From positions 1-8,474 of the forward strand of contig DIYC01000005.1 in assembly GCA_002428895.1 (NCBI GenBank): a DNA stretch of 8,474 nucleotides. The letters run 5' to 3'. Source of the DNA: Burkholderiales bacterium UBA6064. GTDB lineage: Bacteria > Pseudomonadota > Gammaproteobacteria > Burkholderiales > Burkholderiaceae_B. Below are positions 5,916 to 8,474 of this stretch, piece after piece (position 1 is the stretch's first letter; each line of letters starts with the position of its first letter). Position numbers and translations under genes: made by a program. Below the pieces are notes generated by a model. The model was not told the DNA's origin. It was given only the letters and a program-made list of their open reading frames with translations, and ran no database searches.

Positions 5916-8081
5916 TTATAACTCAGAGGGGTCTACTTCCAAATACCAACGAACTGGCGTTTTTTTTACTTCTAACAATTCAAGCCAATGATCCAAAAAT
6001 TGGTGCAACACGCGCCGACTGTTTGATTCGATTAACATATGAGCCCTTTCAATCTGCGCAACTCGTAAAACGGCCAAAGGCACTGGGTCACACAAATGAA
6101 TACCCTGAACCTTCAGTTCAAGTGCCACCTGTTTTGCCCAAGCTAAAAACTCAAAACACTCGGAAAATTTTTTATGATCGGCACGCAACAATGCTTGAAA
6201 GGAAAAGGGAGGCATTCGCGCCTGTTTGCGTGCAAGCATTTCAAAATTAGCAAATTGCTCATAGTCCTGACGCTCTAACGCTTTCAACAAAGGATGATCG
6301 GGATAACGTGTTTGCACCCACATGGTTGCTTCACCTGCTCTTCGGCCTGCTCTACCTGACACCTGCATCAATTGAGAAAATAAACGTTCGGGCGCTTTAT
6401 AAGCATGCGATACCAATGCAGCATCGCTGTTTAAAGCAATCACTAAACGTATGTTGGCAAAATCGTGGCCTTTGGTAATCATTTGAGTACCAATTAAAAT
6501 ATCAGCATGACCTAAGTTCACTGAATTAAGCAACACCTCAAGCTCACCCTTTTTTCGAGTGCTGTCAGAGTCTATCCTCAAAATTCTTGCCTGAGGAAAC
6601 AAAGACTGTAACTGTTCCTCAATCCGCTGAGTTCCTCTTCCAAATGATTTTAAATCTTGATTCGAACACTCAGGACAAAACCCACTGAGTGGCTGACAAG
6701 CACCACAATAATGGCAGCGCAAAGTTCGTTCTTGCTTATGCCATACTAGGCTAACGGAACATGCAGAACAACTTGCAACCCAACCGCAATGTTGGCAGCC
6801 CAGTTGTGGGGCATAACCCCGACGGTTTAAAAAAACTAACGCTTGCTGACCATTCGCAAGACAGACTCTTAACGCATCAATCACAGGGGCCGCTAAACCA
6901 TGAGTTATCTGACAGTTTCTTGTATCAACACACCGAACTTTTGGTAAAGACGCACCAAGTACTGCTCTTTTCTTCATGATCAGCAAATGATAATCATCAT
7001 CCTGGCAATGCTTCCATGTTTCTATCGAAGGTGTAGCACTTCCTAATACAATTGGAACATTCTGATACTTTGCGGTTAATACTGCAATATCACGCGCGTT
7101 GTACTTCATTCCGTCCTGTTGCCGATAAGAAGGATCATGCTCCTCATCAACAATAATTACTTTTAAAAAAGGAATTGGAGTTAAAACCCCTAAACGAGTT
7201 GCAATAATAATTTCAGCTTGTCCGCTCACCACTTTAAACCAATTTTTAGTACGCTCCAACTCTGATAAATTACTATGCAACAAAACCACCGATCGTATCT
7301 TGAAGTAATTCTGATAAAGAGCAAACGCTGCAGGTGTCAAATTAATTTCCGGTAATAAAATTAATGCCTGCCCCCCGCCTTTCAGCATCGCTTCAAGATA
7401 TTGTAGATACACTTCTGTTTTACCACTTCCGGTCACACCCCACAGCACAAACACATTAAACCCTTGTCGACCCAACAACGAACTTAATACCTCCGACTGC
7501 TCTGCTGTTAAGGTGTGACCCATTGATTGAGATTGAGGCACGATGCCACACTCGTCTTTATCAATCGGTACTTTAATTTTACGAATCTGCTCTTTCGTTG
7601 ATTCATGATTTAAAACGGAATTCAAACTTTTTTTAACCATAACCGGTTCTTGATTGTTTGCACTTAGTACTCTTAATGCTTTGGGTAATGACTCTAAAGC
7701 CGCCATTCCTTTAGGATAATGATAATAAGACGCACAAAAATCGATCAACTGAAACCAAACTTCATTTAAATAAAGTCCATCATCTAACACTTGTTGTATA
7801 TCTAAAGTCATGAACGTGGGACTTTGCTCGAGTGGCCAAACATTGAACACAACCGCAACCAATTGGCGATGACCAAACTGAACCACCACACGTTGCCCTC
7901 GCCGTGGCTGGGCATCTAAAAAAGGCCAATGGTAGGTGTATAGCTTTGAAACGGGCACGTTCAGCAAAACATCAACAAATAAATTTAACGTTGTATCATT
8001 TTGACTGCGATCCAAGTTCGTGAAATTTTCTTGAGAAATTACTTGAAGATCCTCCCCTATACGAGTGGTTTTCTTGTTCAT
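5916..8081 (-). CDS. priA: Primosomal protein N' (PriA), replication-restart helicase
   Basis: A 3'-5' superfamily 2 helicase that recognises abandoned forks and reloads DnaB. It has 721 residues (E. coli 732). Domains: the 3'-DNA-end-binding domain starts near residue 33 (NLFVDVLLNVPVSKLYTY); then a poorly conserved, rather short winged-helix region (about 110-190); Walker A GVTGSGKT (215-222); DEEH (312-315); LGSATPS (346-352); a zinc-binding insert with all eight cysteines (C429, C432, C438, C441, C456, C459, C469, C472); GTQMITKGHDF (531-541); QVSGRAGR (573-580); and a C-terminal domain ending in WYLEVDPSEL. Against E. coli PriA there are about 30 extra N-terminal residues. The ATG at 8081 has no clear Shine-Dalgarno, but no other ATG precedes Met91, which lies inside the domain. 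It lies 215 bp downstream of hemE, behind a DnaA-box cluster, and 10 bp upstream of rep. Confidence 0.96.
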   Translation of the reverse strand: MNKKTTRIGEDLQVISQENFTNLDRSQNDTTLNLFVDVLLNVPVSKLYTYHWPFLDAQPRRGQRVVVQFGHRQLVAVVFNVWPLEQSPTFMTLDIQQVLDDGLYLNEVWFQLIDFCASYYHYPKGMAALESLPKALRVLSANNQEPVMVKKSLNSVLNHESTKEQIRKIKVPIDKDECGIVPQSQSMGHTLTAEQSEVLSSLLGRQGFNVFVLWGVTGSGKTEVYLQYLEAMLKGGGQALILLPEINLTPAAFALYQNYFKIRSVVLLHSNLSELERTKNWFKVVSGQAEIIIATRLGVLTPIPFLKVIIVDEEHDPSYRQQDGMKYNARDIAVLTAKYQNVPIVLGSATPSIETWKHCQDDDYHLLIMKKRAVLGASLPKVRCVDTRNCQITHGLAAPVIDALRVCLANGQQALVFLNRRGYAPQLGCQHCGWVASCSACSVSLVWHKQERTLRCHYCGACQPLSGFCPECSNQDLKSFGRGTQRIEEQLQSLFPQARILRIDSDSTRKKGELEVLLNSVNLGHADILIGTQMITKGHDFANIRLVIALNSDAALVSHAYKAPERLFSQLMQVSGRAGRRAGEATMWVQTRYPDHPLLKALERQDYEQFANFEMLARKQARMPPFSFQALLRADHKKFSECFEFLAWAKQVALELKVQGIHLCDPVPLAVLRVAQIERAHMLIESNSRRVLHQFLDHWLELLEVKKTPVRWYLEVDPSEL

Positions 8082-8100
8082 CTCAGTATGGGGAAAAAAA

Positions 8101-8109
8101 TGTGGATAA
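8101..8109 (-). promoter_or_regulatory. DnaA box, strong consensus TTATCCACA
   Basis: An exact match to the high-affinity E. coli DnaA box, reading TGTGGATAA on the plus strand. It sits 20 bp upstream of the priA ATG, in the likely promoter or leader of priA. Confidence 0.6.
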
Positions 8110-8112
8110 CTT

Positions 8113-8121
8113 TGTGGAAAT
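8113..8121 (-). promoter_or_regulatory. Weak DnaA box, ATTTCCACA
   Basis: One mismatch (first base) to TTWTNCACA. It has the same orientation as the strong box beside it, with start positions 12 bp apart, a tandem arrangement typical of DnaA filament formation. Confidence 0.35.
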
Positions 8122-8203
8122 TTTTATAAAAAAATAACGCATACTATTTGTTTTTATGTTAGGGAACACTACAATTGATGTTAATTATTTAATAATCAAT
8201 TGA

Positions 8204-8216
8204 TATCAATAAGTTA
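8204..8216 (+). promoter_or_regulatory. Candidate IHF binding site
   Basis: TATCAATAAGTTA fits WATCAANNNNTTR at every defined position. It lies between the outer DnaA boxes, as IHF sites do in enterobacterial origins and datA. The motif is degenerate and the DNA AT-rich, so a chance match is possible. Confidence 0.35.
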
Positions 8217-8227
8217 TAAAATAGTCG

Positions 8228-8236
8228 TGTGGATAA
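8228..8236 (-). promoter_or_regulatory. DnaA box, strong consensus TTATCCACA
   Basis: A second exact high-affinity box, TGTGGATAA on the plus strand, next to the AT-only stretch 8233-8248 (ATAAAAATTAATTAAT). Confidence 0.6.
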
Positions 8237-8283
8237 AAATTAATTAATAGCGAGCCTTAACAAACAAACATCACGTTAAAAAA

Positions 8284-8292
8284 TGTGTATAA
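8284..8292 (-). promoter_or_regulatory. DnaA box, TTATACACA
   Basis: An exact match to TTWTNCACA with A at the variable position, reading TGTGTATAA on the plus strand. It lies 4 bp after the hemE stop codon in the direction of hemE transcription. Confidence 0.5.
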
Positions 8293-8296
8293 GTTA

Positions 8297-8474
8297 TTAT
8301 TTAAGATGTAATTGTTGACTGTAACTATGGACAGTTTCAACCAAAACAGCTACCGAATCTGGAGGGGTGTACTGAGAAATTCCGTGCCCTAAATTAAACA
8401 CATGGCCAACACTTTTTCCTGACCGAGAATAACTTTCTAGCAAACCAATCACTTGATCCTTAATTTGCTGTGGC
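8297..8474 (-). CDS. hemE: Uroporphyrinogen decarboxylase, C-terminal end only
   Basis: The last 58 codons of a minus-strand gene enter from the right edge and stop with TAA at 8297-8299. HemE decarboxylates the four acetate side chains of uroporphyrinogen III to give coproporphyrinogen III in cytosolic haem synthesis. The fragment begins PQQIKDQVIGLLESY and carries the family's C-terminal signature GHVFNLGHGI (residues 23-32 of the fragment), followed by TPPDSVAVLVETVHSYS. That matches HemE closely and no other family I know. About 300 N-terminal residues lie outside the window. Downstream, in the same direction, are the DnaA-box region and priA. No hairpin with a T-run follows the stop, so readthrough towards priA is possible. 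Confidence 0.93.
   Translation of the reverse strand, partial: PQQIKDQVIGLLESYSRSGKSVGHVFNLGHGISQYTPPDSVAVLVETVHSYSQQLHLK

Larger units (their letters stand above)
8082..8296. other. AT-rich intergenic region with a DnaA-box cluster (origin-like or DnaA-regulatory)
   Basis: This hemE-priA gap holds three exact matches to the DnaA box TTWTNCACA (8101-8109, 8228-8236, 8284-8292) and a one-mismatch match (8113-8121). All have TGTG on the plus strand. The DNA between is strongly AT-rich, with T and A runs at 8121-8134 and 8180-8200, a perfect IHF consensus match (8204-8216) and a 12-bp palindrome (8199-8210). This combination is known from bacterial origins, from DnaA-titration sites such as E. 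coli datA, and from DnaA-regulated promoters. No GATC (Dam) site lies in the gap. With equal base frequencies the consensus would be expected about 0.01 times here on both strands; AT-richness raises that somewhat. For background, one further match occurs inside rep (TTTTCCACA, 5482-5490). The motifs are seen; the function is inferred. Confidence 0.5.

Noticed and set aside
6023..6979. Plus-strand frames of 75 and 72 codons inside priA
   Set aside because: They are antisense to conserved PriA helicase and zinc-domain sequence, with no independent evidence.
8179..8209. Possible minus-strand promoter for priA beginning TTGATA
   Set aside because: The -35 is good (5 of 6), but no -10 of quality lies at 16-18 bp, and the hexamer is part of the ATTGAT repeats, so I could not support it.
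8252..8280. Possible hemE terminator hairpin (TTAAC...GTTAA)
   Set aside because: It has only 5 A/T-rich pairs, a 13-nt loop and no following T-run.

Overview
The window reads as ordinary chromosomal DNA from a low-GC (about 40% by eye) Gram-negative proteobacterium. Most genes lie on the minus strand. The order hemE-priA, the Rep helicase, a c5-type cytochrome, and a b561/YceI cluster fit Beta- or Gammaproteobacteria. I lean towards a low-GC betaproteobacterium because hemE followed by priA is common there, but this is inference. There are no insertion sequences, phage genes, CRISPR arrays, tRNAs or rRNAs, and no gene-free stretch exceeds about 220 bp.

Layout from left to right. (1) The start of an unidentified exported protein on the minus strand, cut by the left edge (1-246). 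(2) A 217-bp AT-rich divergent intergenic region. (3) An unrecognised 73-residue ORF on the plus strand (464-685) behind a plausible sigma70 promoter. (4) A tight minus-strand cluster read right to left: cytochrome b561, two tandem YceI-family periplasmic proteins and pdxH (3112 down to 710). Two of these genes appear to start at TTG, and each TTG has a good Shine-Dalgarno sequence. (5) A 198-bp divergent promoter region containing a perfect 10-bp inverted repeat. (6) A plus-strand membrane-anchored cytochrome c5 (3311-3820). (7) A convergent junction with a hairpin terminator candidate. (8) A minus-strand replication-restart pair, priA then rep, 10 bp apart (8081 down to 3911). (9) A 215-bp AT-rich gap. 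(10) The C-terminal end of hemE (8297-8474), cut by the right edge.

Functionally, the b561-YceI-YceI genes and the divergent cytochrome c5 form a small envelope redox neighbourhood. PriA and Rep are both helicases that restart stalled replication forks. PdxH supplies the cofactor PLP, and HemE works in haem synthesis, upstream of the haem used by both cytochromes.

The most interesting structure is the hemE-priA gap. It carries three perfect DnaA-box consensus matches (TTWTNCACA) and one near match, all in the same orientation. Between them lies a very AT-rich segment with a consensus-type IHF site and a 12-bp perfect palindrome. This looks like a DnaA-binding element: an origin-type region, a DnaA-titrating locus, or DnaA control of priA. 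No clearly new enzymatic or defence system was found.
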